A DNA stretch of 64,000 nucleotides, taken from NCBI RefSeq assembly GCF_014201805.1, contig NZ_JACHFK010000003.1, positions 186,001-250,000 on the forward strand. Reading direction: 5' to 3'. Shown in pieces: positions 10,680 through 19,721 of this stretch. The stretch comes from Deinococcus metalli (GTDB taxonomy: Bacteria > Deinococcota > Deinococci > Deinococcales > Deinococcaceae). The notes under the pieces were generated by a model. That model did not search any database, had not been told where the DNA came from, and saw only the letters and a program-made list of their open reading frames with translations. The first letter of the stretch is position 1. Each line of letters opens with the position of its first letter. Both the position numbers and the translations under genes were made by a program.

Positions 10680-11240
10680 ATGGACGTCCTCAAGCTCTAC
10701 CAGGAAGCCGGCGCCTACCACGAAGGGCACTTCCTGCTCGCCAGCGGGCGCCACAGCCCCAAATTCCTCCAGAGCACCACCCTGCTCCAGTACCCTCACC
10801 TGACGGCCCAGATCGGTCAGGCCCTCGCGGAGAAGATCAGCGCCGCCGGCTATACCCCCGACTTCGTGATCGGCCCCGCCATGGGCGGCGTGGTGCTCGC
10901 CTACGAGGTCGGCCGGCACCTCGGCACCCGCGCCATCTTCGCCGAGAAAGACGGCCAGGGCGGCATGAAGATCCGCGAGGCCTTCAGCATCCGGGAAGGG
11001 GAGACCTTCATCGCGGTCGAGGACGTCCTGACCACCGGGGGCAGCGTCCTGAAGGCCGTGCTGGCTGCCGAGAAGGCCGGGGGGCAATGCGCGGCCATCG
11101 CGTGCATCGTCGACCGGCGGGCGCAGGAGGGGCCGCTCAGTGGGTATCTGCTGGTGTCGCTGACGCGGCTGGTGTTCGATACGTACCCTCCGGAGGCGGT
11201 GCCTGGGTGGCTGGCGGAGATTCCTTTGCAGGAGATTTAG
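10680..11240 (+). CDS. pyrE: Orotate phosphoribosyltransferase
   Basis: Pyrimidine biosynthesis: orotate + PRPP to OMP + PPi, in the cytoplasm. The PRPP-binding motif reads FIAVEDVLTTGGSVLKAV at about residues 103-120, and EGHFLLASGRHSPKFLQ near the start is the typical orotate-binding entry. The flexible-loop region AIFAEKDGQGGMKIREAF is present. At 186 residues it matches the short PyrE family found in thermophiles and Deinococci. The ATG at 10680 has AATAAT 6 nt upstream and no ribosome binding site, so it is probably leaderless. It stands alone; no other pyr gene is in view. Confidence 0.95.
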   Translation: MDVLKLYQEAGAYHEGHFLLASGRHSPKFLQSTTLLQYPHLTAQIGQALAEKISAAGYTPDFVIGPAMGGVVLAYEVGRHLGTRAIFAEKDGQGGMKIREAFSIREGETFIAVEDVLTTGGSVLKAVLAAEKAGGQCAAIACIVDRRAQEGPLSGYLLVSLTRLVFDTYPPEAVPGWLAEIPLQEI

Positions 11241-11257
11241 GATTCGTCGCGGGCTTG

Positions 11258-11566
11258 CCCCAACCCCCCAGCCCCCTATCCCCGCAGGGGACAGGGGGAG
11301 CGGCGCTGCGCTGGGCATGTGGTCGCCACTTTGCTCGGACTGGCCTGATATGGGGTCTCGTTGGCGTGGGGCGTCGTCTCTGCCTCGTGCGTTGACGCCG
11401 TCACTGCCCGCGCGCTGCGCGCACGATGGCTTTCGGTCAGGGGCAGGGTGGGACGCTTCGGCTTTTCGCGCCTCCCTGGTGTGGGGACTCGCGGAGCTGC
11501 TTGCAGAGGCTGGGTGGGAGGGGGCGTGTGTGACCACCACCGCCGAAGCCACTCCCCCTGCACCCG
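11258..11566. repeat. Dispersed intergenic repeat, copy 1
   Basis: About 300 bp of the 345 bp gap between pyrE and the ABC exporter gene is similar, in the same orientation, to the gap at 51.90-52.19 kb. Shared blocks include CAGGGGGAGCGGCGCTGC, GGGGTCTCGTTG, TGCCTCGTGCGTTG, GCACGATGGCTTTCGGTCAG and GGGACGCTTCGG. Imperfect inverted repeats bound the core: 11288-11304 pairs with 11548-11565 (17-18 nt, one indel and two mismatches). A hairpin CCCCCTaTCCCC/GGGGAcAGGGGG sits at the left edge. Open frames inside it (for example from 11361) look spurious. Confidence 0.75.
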
Positions 11567-11585
11567 GTAGGGAAGAAGGGCCGGT

Positions 11586-13394
11586 TTACGCCACCTCTTC
11601 TGCCCACAGGGCGCGCATTTCCTCGCTGCGTTCGAGGAGGTCTTCAAGGGTGCCCTCGTCCACGATGCGGCCGTGCTGCATGAGCAGGATGCGGTCGGCG
11701 CGGCTCAGGGCGGCGCGGCGGTGTGAGACGACGAGGCAGGTGGCGTCGGTCTCGGTGAACAGGCCGTCCCACAGCTGCGCCTCGGTGCGGGCGTCGAGGG
11801 CGCTGGACACGTCGTCGAAGACGAGCAGGTCGGCGTCGCGGGCGAGCATGCGGGCCACGGCGGTGCGCTGCACCTGACCGCCGGAGAGCTTCACGCCGCG
11901 CGCGCCCACAGGCGTCTCCAGCCCCTGCGGCAACTGGGCGAGGTCCGGTTCCAGCACGGCCAGGCGCACGGCGCGGCCCAGGCGGTGTTCGTCCTGGCCG
12001 CTCAGCACGTTCTCGCGCAGGGTGTCGCTGAACAGGCCCGGCAACTGGGCGGTGTACGCGCTGCGGGGCGGCACCAGGAAGGTCGCGGGGTCGTCCACGG
12101 CCTGCCCGTTCCACTGCACGCTGCCGCTCTGTGCGGGAACCAGGCCCAGCAGGGCGCGCAGCAGGGTGGTCTTGCCGCTGCCGATGCGCCCGGTGACGAC
12201 CACGAACTCGCCCCGTCGTACGGTGAAGGTGGCGTCCTGCACGCCCAGACCGCTGGCGTGCGTGGCCGTGAGGTGCTGCACGCGCAGCTCCTCCAGCGGC
12301 AGCGCGGGCGGGGCGGCGGGGGGTGCGGCCGGCTCGCCACTCAGGAAGACGTCGTGGTGCTCGACGATGCGGGTGTCCGGGGCGTCCTGCAGGAGGCGGG
12401 TCATGCGGTCGTAGCTCACGCCGGTGCGGCGGTGGCGGGCAATCGCGTCGCCGAAGAAGCCCATGGAGCCGGTCAGGCGCGGCAGCAGGCCGATGAACAG
12501 CACGAAGTCCGCGACGTCCAGCGCGCCGCCGCGCACCTTGTTCGCGCCCAGCAGCAGCACCAGCCCCACGGCGAGGTTCACCATGTTGGTGTTCACGCCC
12601 CGGATCAGTTCGGTCAGCAGCACGTCGCGCAGGGCGGCGTGGCGGCGCGTCTCGCCCAGGGCCTCCAGGCGCGCGACCATGGCGTCCTCGCGCGCGGCGA
12701 GCTTCACGGCGCTCACGGCCCCGAAGGTCTCACCGATGAAGTCGGTCACGCGGGCGGTCGCCTCGCGCATGCGGCGGCGGTACGTGCGGATGGTGGGCGA
12801 CAGCCGCTGCACGAACGCGACCATCAGCAGCAGCGGCGCGCACACCAGCAGCGTGATCAGCGGATCGACCCGCGCCATCAGCGTGATCGCCACGACGGAA
12901 TACAGCACGAAGCCCGCGCCGTCCACCCACACCTCGGTGTAGCCGGCCACGTCGTCCACGTCGTCGCGGAAGCGGCTGACCGCCTCGGCAGGCGTGTCGG
13001 GCAGCCGGCGCGACCTGGGCGCCGTCAGCAGATACGACATCAGGTTGCGGCGCACCACGGCGTCCAGCGTGTACCACAGCTCGATCCACGCGCGGAAGCC
13101 GCCGTAGAACACGCCGATGCGGCTGGTGCGCACGAACGCGAACCACCCCACCGCCACCCACGCGGCGGCAATGGCCGGGTCCAGGGACTGCCCGGCAGTC
13201 TTGAGGCCCTCGGCGCGTTCCAGCGCCTGGAACAGTCGGCTGACGGCCAGGGTGAGCAGGGCGGGCGAGGCGTGGATCAGGCTCCACATCAGCAGGTTGA
13301 AGCCGAACAGCCACGGCCGGTATGCGAACAGCCGGCTGGACAGCGCCAGCGTGCGCTCGCGCGTGTCTCGGACGGGGGGAGAGGTGGTGGTCAT
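11586..13394 (-). CDS. ABC exporter half-transporter with degenerate ATP site, 602 aa
   Basis: Six-helix ABC exporter membrane domain (about 1-330) fused to an ATPase domain (about 355-600), i.e. the MsbA/HlyB-like type IV exporter fold. Walker A is GRIGSGKTTLL and the signature is a canonical LSGGQVQRTAVARML, but Walker B reads LLVFDD, with Asp where the catalytic Glu should be. The partner gene directly upstream has the opposite pattern, so the two should form an asymmetric heterodimer with one active ATP site. A GGAG lies 6 nt before the ATG at 13394. The substrate is unknown; drugs, lipids or peptides are possible. Confidence 0.88.
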   Translation of the reverse strand: MTTTSPPVRDTRERTLALSSRLFAYRPWLFGFNLLMWSLIHASPALLTLAVSRLFQALERAEGLKTAGQSLDPAIAAAWVAVGWFAFVRTSRIGVFYGGFRAWIELWYTLDAVVRRNLMSYLLTAPRSRRLPDTPAEAVSRFRDDVDDVAGYTEVWVDGAGFVLYSVVAITLMARVDPLITLLVCAPLLLMVAFVQRLSPTIRTYRRRMREATARVTDFIGETFGAVSAVKLAAREDAMVARLEALGETRRHAALRDVLLTELIRGVNTNMVNLAVGLVLLLGANKVRGGALDVADFVLFIGLLPRLTGSMGFFGDAIARHRRTGVSYDRMTRLLQDAPDTRIVEHHDVFLSGEPAAPPAAPPALPLEELRVQHLTATHASGLGVQDATFTVRRGEFVVVTGRIGSGKTTLLRALLGLVPAQSGSVQWNGQAVDDPATFLVPPRSAYTAQLPGLFSDTLRENVLSGQDEHRLGRAVRLAVLEPDLAQLPQGLETPVGARGVKLSGGQVQRTAVARMLARDADLLVFDDVSSALDARTEAQLWDGLFTETDATCLVVSHRRAALSRADRILLMQHGRIVDEGTLEDLLERSEEMRALWAEEVA

Positions 13395-13458
13395 GGACAG
13401 CTCCGGGTCGGGGTGGTGTGAGGGGTGATGGCCTGGAAAGCGGGATCAGCGGGGCGGG

Positions 13459-15255
13459 TCATGCCAGCACGCCCTCGGCGTCGTCCAGCACGCCGGCACG
13501 CAGGAGTTCGGCGTAGTGGCTGCGCGGATCGCGGGCGAGCTGGGCGCGCTCGCCGTCCTCCAGCACGTGACCGTCCCCGAGCACCAGGATGCGGTCGGCG
13601 CGGGCCACCGTGTCCAGGCGGTGCGCGATGATGATCGCGGTGCGCCCGGCGAGCAGGCGCGTCATGGCGGCGGTCAGCAGGCCCTCCGTGGCGGGGTCGA
13701 GGCGGCTGCTGGGCTCGTCGAGGATGATCACGGCCGGATCGAGCAGCATCACGCGCGCGAACGCGAGGAGCTGCGCCTCGCCGGCGGACAGGCTGCCGGT
13801 GGGCAGTGGGGTGTGCACGCCCTGCTCCAGCCGGGCCAGCCATGTGTCCAGCCCGACCTCGTGCAGGGCGGCCTCCACGCGTTCGTCAGGCATGTCCGGG
13901 TCGAAGAAGGTCAGGTTGTCGCGCACGCTGGCCTGGAACAGCTGCACGTCCTGCGTCACCACGGCCACCCGCTGGCGCAGGGTCTTCAGGGGCACGTCGC
14001 GTACGTCCACGCCGCCCAGCGTGACCTGCCCGCCGGTCGCGTCGTACAGGCGGGAGACCAGGCGCGTGAGGGTGGTCTTGCCGCTGCCGGTGCGGCCCAG
14101 CAGGCCGACGGTCTGCCCGGCCGGCAGGGTGAACCCCACGCCGTGCAGCACGCCGCGCGCGTCCGGGTCGTCCGGGGTGTACGAGAAGTCCACGCCCCGG
14201 AAGGCCACGCTGAGCGCGCCGGCCGGCAGCGGCTGAGTGCCGCCCTCGATGGCGCTGCGCAGGCTCAGGATCTCGCCCACACGGCCCAGGCTCGCGCCGG
14301 CCTTCTGGAGTTCCTGGAGCTGCTGCGTGAGCTGGTCGATGGGTTCTTCGACCATGCTCATATACTGGTACATCAGGAAGGCGGTGCCCAGCGTGATCGC
14401 CCCGGCCGCGTACAGCCCGACCGCGGCGGCCAGCACGCCCACGTACCCGGCCGCGAAGAGGATCATGCTCAGCTGCCACACCACGCTGCGCCGGCGCCAC
14501 GACCAGATCGAGCGGGTGAAGAACTCGCGCTGCGTGCGCAGGAAGGCATTCAGGTGGTGCCCGCCGGTGCCCAGCGCGCGGATGTCCTCCAGGCCCGACA
14601 GGCGCTCCTCGACGAAGCCGAAGAGTTTCGCGCTGGCCTCGCGCTCTAGGCGGGTGGGCTCCACGCCCAGCTTGCGCACGCGGTTCATGGCGATCAGCGT
14701 GACCACCGTGAACGCCGTGACGCCCACGCCCACGCGCCAGTCCACGGAGTAGAACATCACCAGCGCGCCCGTGAGCAGCAGCGCCGCGCCGAACACCCGC
14801 ACCGCGAACTGCGAGAAGAAGTTGCTCAGGGCCGTCACGTCGCCGTCGATGCGCTCGATCATCTCGCCGGGCGTGCGCTCCTTGTGCTCGCGCATGTCCA
14901 GCGACAGCAGGTGCGCCATCAGGTCCGCGCGCAGGCGGTTGGTGGCCGTCCAGCCCACCCGCGCCCCCACGAAGGTCGCGCTGGCGTTCAGGAGCTGCAC
15001 GCCCACCGCGAGGGCGATGTAGATGCCCGCCAGCCGGATGAGCAGCCCCGGATCGGCCGCGCGGCCCAGCTTGGCGTTGTCCACGAAACGCGCGAGCAGC
15101 TGCGGCAGCAGCAGGTTCAGGCCCACGCCGCTCAACAGCAGCGCCGCGAGGCCCAGCACCTGCCATTTCAGCGGGCCGAGGTAGGTGCGCAGCACGCCTA
15201 GCGTGGAACTTCGGCCGGTGGTCCGGGACGTGTCGGGGTGGGGATCGGCCATCAT
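13459..15255 (-). CDS. ABC exporter half-transporter with variant signature, 598 aa
   Basis: Partner of the preceding exporter: a six-helix membrane domain at about 20-330, then an ATPase domain. Walker A is GRTGSGKTTLTR, Walker B AVIILDEPSS keeps the catalytic Glu and the H-loop is IAHRLDT, but the ABC signature is SAGEAQLLAFARV instead of LSGGQ. Combined with the LSGGQ of its partner this gives one consensus and one degenerate ATP site. TAGCCT 6 nt before the first of two ATGs (15255) indicates a leaderless mRNA. It is the first gene of the pair, with a 64 nt gap to the second. Confidence 0.9.
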   Translation of the reverse strand: MMADPHPDTSRTTGRSSTLGVLRTYLGPLKWQVLGLAALLLSGVGLNLLLPQLLARFVDNAKLGRAADPGLLIRLAGIYIALAVGVQLLNASATFVGARVGWTATNRLRADLMAHLLSLDMREHKERTPGEMIERIDGDVTALSNFFSQFAVRVFGAALLLTGALVMFYSVDWRVGVGVTAFTVVTLIAMNRVRKLGVEPTRLEREASAKLFGFVEERLSGLEDIRALGTGGHHLNAFLRTQREFFTRSIWSWRRRSVVWQLSMILFAAGYVGVLAAAVGLYAAGAITLGTAFLMYQYMSMVEEPIDQLTQQLQELQKAGASLGRVGEILSLRSAIEGGTQPLPAGALSVAFRGVDFSYTPDDPDARGVLHGVGFTLPAGQTVGLLGRTGSGKTTLTRLVSRLYDATGGQVTLGGVDVRDVPLKTLRQRVAVVTQDVQLFQASVRDNLTFFDPDMPDERVEAALHEVGLDTWLARLEQGVHTPLPTGSLSAGEAQLLAFARVMLLDPAVIILDEPSSRLDPATEGLLTAAMTRLLAGRTAIIIAHRLDTVARADRILVLGDGHVLEDGERAQLARDPRSHYAELLRAGVLDDAEGVLA

Positions 15256-15261
15256 GCGCCC

Positions 15262-15267
15262 AGGCTA
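15262..15267 (-). promoter_or_regulatory. -10 hexamer TAGCCT of ABC exporter operon
   Basis: TAGCCT ends 6 nt before the ATG at 15255, the leaderless layout; it fixes the first of the two consecutive ATG codons as the start. Confidence 0.55.
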
Positions 15268-15333
15268 GAGCGGGGGCCGCGCGCGGCGCATCCGCATCCT
15301 GGCGCATGCGTGTGGAAGAATCCCCATGACAAC

Positions 15334-15366
15334 GGGCCGGGCGGCGGCAGTCCGCTGGCCCGGCCC
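15334..15366 (-). terminator. Hairpin after the lipoprotein cyclophilin gene
   Basis: GGGCCGGGC (15334-15342) pairs with GCCCGGCCC (15358-15366), just beyond the stop at 15380 of the minus-strand gene. Confidence 0.55.
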
Positions 15367-15379
15367 CGCTCCCCCGACC

Positions 15380-16162
15380 TCAGTTCTTGGTCAGGATGCG
15401 CACGCTGATGATCTGGTCGGCCACCGCGCCCGAGATGTCGGTGTTGTTCTGGTCCATGGTGCGCGTCAGCTTGGGCAGGATGTCGTCGCCCGTGACCACC
15501 TTGCCGAAGATGGTGTGCTTGCCGTTCAGGAACTCGGTCGGCACGAAGGTGATGAAGAACTGCGAGCCGTTGGTGGCCGGGCCGCTGTTCGCCATCGCCA
15601 GAATGCCGGGGGCGTTGAAGGTCAGCTTCGTGCGGAATTCGTCCGCGAACTTGTAGCCGGGATCGCCGGTGCCCCACTCGGCCTTCGTGGCGGTGTCCAC
15701 GCTCTTGGGATCGCCGGTCTGCGCCATGAAGCCGTCGATCACGCGGTGGAAACGGATGCCGTCGAAGAAGTGGTTGCGGGCCAGGAACACGAAGTTGTTC
15801 ACCGTCACCGGCGTCTCCTGCTCGTACAGGTCGGCCAGGAGCTGCCCGCGGCTGGTGTCGATCAGCGCGTAGTAGTCCTTGCCGTCCTGCAGGGCATACT
15901 CCGGCTCGGCCTTGAAGGTGCGGACCGGCTTGTCCGTCAACGGCGGCACCAGCGTGTACCCGCTCGGAACCGGGCCGGCCTTCGTGACGGCGGGCGTGGT
16001 GCTCGCCGCGGTCGTGCTGGCCGTGTCCGTCTGGGTGGTGGAGGCCGTGTCGGTCGCGGCGGTATCGGTCGCGGTCGTGTCCGTGCTGGCCGTGTCGGCC
16101 GCCTTCTTCTGGCAGGCGGTCAGCGCGAGCAGCGCGGTCAGGATCAGGGCAGCGTTTCTCAT
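15380..16162 (-). CDS. Cyclophilin-type peptidyl-prolyl isomerase, lipoprotein, 260 aa
   Basis: A surface-anchored foldase. The N-terminus [17 protein letters not shown] carries a lipobox (LTAC), so Cys17 should be lipidated. A Thr/Ala/Asp/Ser-rich linker (about 18-60) leads to a cyclophilin domain with [31 protein letters not shown] and [11 protein letters not shown]. It acts on proteins crossing or residing outside the inner membrane. TAGACT lies 9 nt before the ATG, slightly longer than the usual leaderless spacing. It is the extracytoplasmic counterpart of the cytosolic isomerase at 7.0-7.6 kb. Confidence 0.92.
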   Translation of the reverse strand: MRNAALILTALLALTACQKKAADTASTDTTATDTAATDTASTTQTDTASTTAASTTPAVTKAGPVPSGYTLVPPLTDKPVRTFKAEPEYALQDGKDYYALIDTSRGQLLADLYEQETPVTVNNFVFLARNHFFDGIRFHRVIDGFMAQTGDPKSVDTATKAEWGTGDPGYKFADEFRTKLTFNAPGILAMANSGPATNGSQFFITFVPTEFLNGKHTIFGKVVTGDDILPKLTRTMDQNNTDISGAVADQIISVRILTKN

Positions 16163-16227
16163 GACGGCCCAAGTCTAGCGGCCCCGCATGAGGGCGCGCG
16201 GCCATCCAAAGGTGGCCCCCGCCCGGC

Positions 16228-16233
16228 TACACT
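16228..16233 (+). promoter_or_regulatory. -10 hexamer TACACT of leaderless cmk
   Basis: TACACT, 8 nt, then the ATG at 16242. Confidence 0.5.
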
Positions 16234-16241
16234 GCGCCTCG

Positions 16242-16907
16242 ATGCAAGGACGCTCCACCTCCGCCCCAACCCTGATCGTGACCATCGACGGTGTCGCCGC
16301 CAGCGGCAAATCCAGCGTGTCGTCCGGCGTGGCCCGCGCGCTGGGCATTCCGTACCTCAGCAGCGGCCTGCTGTACCGCGCCGCCACCCTCTTCGCCCTC
16401 GAGGACCACGCCGACCTGAGCGACCAGGGGGCCGTCCTCGCGGCGCTGGGCACCCACCCGGTGCGGCTGGAACCCCTCGCGGAGGGCAACCGTGTGTGGC
16501 AGAACGGGCGCGACCTGACGCCGGAGCTGCACTCCACCCGCGTCGATCACGGTGTGAGCGCCATCGCCGTGCTGCCTGGCGTGCGGGCGTGGGTGAACGA
16601 GCAGCTCCGGCAGGTGCCTCCCCCCTTCGTCGCCGAGGGCCGCGACATGGGCACGAACGTCTTTCCACACGCGGGCGCGAAGTTCTACCTGACCGCCAGC
16701 CCCCGCGTCCGTGCCCGCCGCCGCGCCCAGGAACGCCCGGAAGACGTGGACGCCATCGAGGCCGCCCTGATCCGCCGCGACGACCTCGACCGCGTGCAGA
16801 GTGCGCCCGCCGCCGACGCCGTGGTCATCGACACCGGGCCGCTGGATCTGGACGGGGTGATCGGCAAGGTCCTGGCGGGCGTGCAGAGGCACAGAGCCGG
16901 TCAGTAG
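16242..16907 (+). CDS. cmk: (d)CMP kinase
   Basis: Phosphorylates CMP and dCMP with ATP to the diphosphates, in the cytoplasm. The P-loop is [18 protein letters not shown] (about residues 15-32). [16 protein letters not shown] is the family's nucleotide-binding block; here Ser-Ser replaces the usual Asp-Thr-Gly, a departure worth noting. [36 protein letters not shown] matches the GRDIGT and lid regions. Length 221 is normal. The mRNA is probably leaderless (TACACT). It is convergent with the next gene with only 3 nt between stops. Confidence 0.92.
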   Translation: MQGRSTSAPTLIVTIDGVAASGKSSVSSGVARALGIPYLSSGLLYRAATLFALEDHADLSDQGAVLAALGTHPVRLEPLAEGNRVWQNGRDLTPELHSTRVDHGVSAIAVLPGVRAWVNEQLRQVPPPFVAEGRDMGTNVFPHAGAKFYLTASPRVRARRRAQERPEDVDAIEAALIRRDDLDRVQSAPAADAVVIDTGPLDLDGVIGKVLAGVQRHRAGQ

Positions 16908-16910
16908 AGG

Positions 16911-17480
16911 TCAGCGCCGGAAGGTCAGGGTGTACGTGACTCCGCTGCGGGCGGTGTACACGATGAGGCGCGCCGGGAGTTCTGTGGCCCGCAGCGCCGT
17001 ATCTCCACGGCCTTCCTGGGGCAGCGCGACGCGCACCTCCAGCTCGGCGTTGCGGTCAACGACGGGAGAACGGAGGACGGTGGTGGGCAGGCCACTGCCC
17101 AGCTCGCCAGTGACTCGCACGTGCAGCGCGGCCACGTCGCGCAGGCCCGTGATCACGCCCTGCACCGACAGGCGGATCACGGCGCTACGGTGATCGGCAG
17201 CAAGGGCCGCTGAGGTCACGCGGACCCGCAGCCCGTGAACAGTGCCGCCGTCTGCGCCGGACGCGAGTACCTGGGCAGGCAGGGCCAGAGGATCGATGCC
17301 CTGGGCGGCCAGACCCGCCGGTACGCCAACCGGGGAGGGCGGCGTGATGCGGGACACGGGGGGCATGCGCGGGGGCGTGGACTGCGGGGGTGGACTGGAT
17401 GCGGCCCAGGACGGAACGGCCGTGCCGAAGAGCAGAAGCGCGCTGAGCAAAGCAGTAGAATGGAACGGACGGGCAGACAT
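16911..17480 (-). CDS. Exported protein of unknown function, 189 aa
   Basis: Signal peptide at the N-terminus (basic MSARPFHS, hydrophobic core [12 protein letters not shown], cleavage near SWA), followed by a Pro/Ser-rich stretch and a domain of about 110 residues with beta-strand character ending [15 protein letters not shown]. No family recognised; the pattern is like an immunoglobulin-fold or DUF-type periplasmic domain. The ATG at 17480 is preferred over the GTG at 17486. CACACT lies 6 nt upstream, close to the leaderless -10 pattern. It is convergent with cmk. Confidence 0.65.
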   Translation of the reverse strand: MSARPFHSTALLSALLLFGTAVPSWAASSPPPQSTPPRMPPVSRITPPSPVGVPAGLAAQGIDPLALPAQVLASGADGGTVHGLRVRVTSAALAADHRSAVIRLSVQGVITGLRDVAALHVRVTGELGSGLPTTVLRSPVVDRNAELEVRVALPQEGRGDTALRATELPARLIVYTARSGVTYTLTFRR

Positions 17481-17530
17481 GGCCACAGTGTGGCCCTGCG
17501 GCGTGATGGCACGCTGACGCCATGACAGCC

Positions 17531-17562
17531 GGGCGGCAGGCTTCCTCGGAAGCCTGCCGCCC
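17531..17562 (-). terminator. Strong hairpin after the S8 protease gene
   Basis: GGGCGGCAGGCTTCC (17531-17545) pairs perfectly with GGAAGCCTGCCGCCC (17548-17562), a 15 bp stem with a minimal loop, 20 nt past the protease stop. Confidence 0.75.
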
Positions 17563-17582
17563 GACCACCGCTTCAGCCGCGG

Positions 17583-19721
17583 TTACTTGATGGACACGTC
17601 ACCGGCGTAGACGGCGCCCAGCCCTTCCGTGGTCGTCTGGTTGGTGAAGCGGACAATGTATACGCCTCCCGCCGTGGAGGTGTACGAGGCCTGACTGTCG
17701 ATCTTGTTCGCCGTGTCGGGCGTGCCGCTTGCGACGACGGTGCCGCTGGAGTTCAGGAGATCGACCTTCACCTTGGCCGTGGAGCCCACCAGGCTGGCGT
17801 ACCCCTGCACGGTGAGCGTCTTCCCGGCAGGCACCGTGAAGGCGAGGTGATCGACGTCCGGCCCGGTAGGCGTGGGTGAGTACGCATGGTTCGTGCTGTC
17901 GAAGGCGCCGCCCAGTGTAACGGGAGTCGTGAAGACTGAGGCCGGCACCTTCGTCAGGTCAGTGGCCGTGGCGGGCGTGTCATTGCGGATCAATGTGTCC
18001 GTCGCGGAGTCATAGGCGGAGTACTCGTAGAAATCTACCTGCTGCACCACAGCATCTTTGCCAGTCAGACTGACCATCTTCCCACTCTGGACAGTAATGC
18101 TGCGCGCCACGCTCTGCCGCACGCCGCCGTACGAATTGATGCCAGGACCGGCCACGCTGATCGAGTATTCGCCAGGTTCGACGCCGTAGAAACGGGCATA
18201 CCCCGAGAACGCCGTGGCGGTCGCCGTCGAGCCCTGAAGGGTGGAGCTGCCGGTACGGCCGATGTAGGGCATGCCCTTGTTCTGGCCCGACTTGGGCGTG
18301 AGGATCACGTCCGTGCCGTCCACTGGCGCACCTTCGACGATATCGGAGACCGCAATTTCCACGCTGCCGCCATCGGCGGGAAGGGTGCCGGCCTTCACGG
18401 CAGCCAGGGCAGCCTTCACGTTCACACGGTTGTAGCCCTGGGTCAGGGGATCTTTCATGGGGTCGCCGGTGCTGACCAGCAGTTTCTTGACCTGGTACGG
18501 TGTGAGGCTGCCGTTCGCCTCGAGCAGCAGGGCCGCGGCGCCCGAGATCACCGGCGCCGCCATGCTCGTGCCGTTGAAGGAGCCGTACCCGTCGTTCGTG
18601 TCGCTGAAGGTGGTCAGACCGTTGTCGCCGGGAGCGTAGATGTCCACGCGCAGGCCCATGTTGCTAAAATCGGCCTTCATGTCGTCACCGGCGCTGGCTC
18701 CCACGTTGATCGCGCCGGTAAACGCCCCCAGCCCGGTCATCATGTTGGCGTGGTCATTGCCGGCAGAACCGACGACCACGACGTTCTTAGACAGCGCGTA
18801 ATCGACGGCGTCCTTGAGCACCTGGCTGTAGCCGCCACCGCCCCACGAGTTGTTCAGGACGCGGGCGCCATGGTCCACCGCATAGACGATGCCCAGCGCG
18901 ACGTTGTACGACCCGGTGAAGCCTTTCTCGGTGAAGATGCGGATGGGCATCAGAACTGCGTCTGGAGCGACGCCCGCGCCGCCCACGCCGTTCCCAAGGC
19001 GTTCGGCGATGGTGCCGGCCGAGCCGCTGCCGTGATCGCCGGACGTGAGGGGCAGGTCCGGCGTGAGCTCCTTGAGGGTGCCCGTGTCGAGGCCCGTCAC
19101 GATCTTCCCGTCGGCCTTCAGGTCCTCGTGCTGCCGGTTGAAGTCATCGTCAACCACGCCGACGATGACGCCCTTCCCGGTCGCGACCGAACGCACCTGG
19201 TCCGCGCCGATCTGCTTGATCCACCACTGCTTGGCGCTCAGCGGATCGCCATCTGCAAGGGCGCTCAACTGCTGGGCGCCCAGTGGCTGAGCGGCCGGTT
19301 CCACCGGCAGGTGACCCTCATACCCGTTCGCCTGGGCGTAGCGCAGGCCGGCGATGGGACGCACGCTCAGTGCCACCGCCGTCTTGGAGACGCTCAGCCG
19401 GTCCGGGAGGACCAGCAGACCCAACTGCAGTGCGGGAATGGTGCTGCGGACTGTGGCCCCGAGGTGCGCGGCCAGGCGGTCCAGAGCCGCGCGGTCGGTG
19501 TAACCCACCACGAGTTCTTGGGTGAGGTCGTGTTCGGTGCCGGTCTTCACCAGCTGGGCCAAGTCCGGCAGCACGGTCGAGGCCACGCGGCTGAGGGTCG
19601 CGTGCGCAACGGGTACGCCGCTGAAGGTGGGGGCAGGCGTCGCTGCGGTGGGCTGGGTGGTGGTGCCGCAGGCGGCCAGCAGCACTGCCGACGTCAGGCA
19701 AAGAAGGGCGAGCTTGTTCAT
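17583..19721 (-). CDS. S8 (subtilisin-family) serine protease, lipoprotein, 712 aa
   Basis: Secreted serine protease. The signal sequence ends in LLAAC (lipobox, Cys18). A pro-region resembling inhibitor I9 spans about 60-130. The catalytic triad is visible: Asp191 (VVDDDF), His230 (DHGSGSAGT, where the usual second His of HGTHVAG is Gly) and Ser386 (GTSMAAP), with oxyanion Asn291 in NNSWGG. A C-terminal PPC-like beta domain (about 600-712) follows a carboxypeptidase-regulatory-like segment. GGGAG precedes the ATG at 19721. The start overlaps the stop of the upstream lipoprotein (ATGA), so production of both is coupled. Confidence 0.92.
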   Translation of the reverse strand: MNKLALLCLTSAVLLAACGTTTQPTAATPAPTFSGVPVAHATLSRVASTVLPDLAQLVKTGTEHDLTQELVVGYTDRAALDRLAAHLGATVRSTIPALQLGLLVLPDRLSVSKTAVALSVRPIAGLRYAQANGYEGHLPVEPAAQPLGAQQLSALADGDPLSAKQWWIKQIGADQVRSVATGKGVIVGVVDDDFNRQHEDLKADGKIVTGLDTGTLKELTPDLPLTSGDHGSGSAGTIAERLGNGVGGAGVAPDAVLMPIRIFTEKGFTGSYNVALGIVYAVDHGARVLNNSWGGGGYSQVLKDAVDYALSKNVVVVGSAGNDHANMMTGLGAFTGAINVGASAGDDMKADFSNMGLRVDIYAPGDNGLTTFSDTNDGYGSFNGTSMAAPVISGAAALLLEANGSLTPYQVKKLLVSTGDPMKDPLTQGYNRVNVKAALAAVKAGTLPADGGSVEIAVSDIVEGAPVDGTDVILTPKSGQNKGMPYIGRTGSSTLQGSTATATAFSGYARFYGVEPGEYSISVAGPGINSYGGVRQSVARSITVQSGKMVSLTGKDAVVQQVDFYEYSAYDSATDTLIRNDTPATATDLTKVPASVFTTPVTLGGAFDSTNHAYSPTPTGPDVDHLAFTVPAGKTLTVQGYASLVGSTAKVKVDLLNSSGTVVASGTPDTANKIDSQASYTSTAGGVYIVRFTNQTTTEGLGAVYAGDVSIK

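Noticed and set aside
11361..11570. Open frame inside the dispersed repeat, resembling one in copy 2 (MxWGxVxASCVxAVT)
   Set aside because: The similarity comes from DNA identity of the repeat. The two frames diverge by insertions, and no ribosome site or leaderless -10 precedes them.
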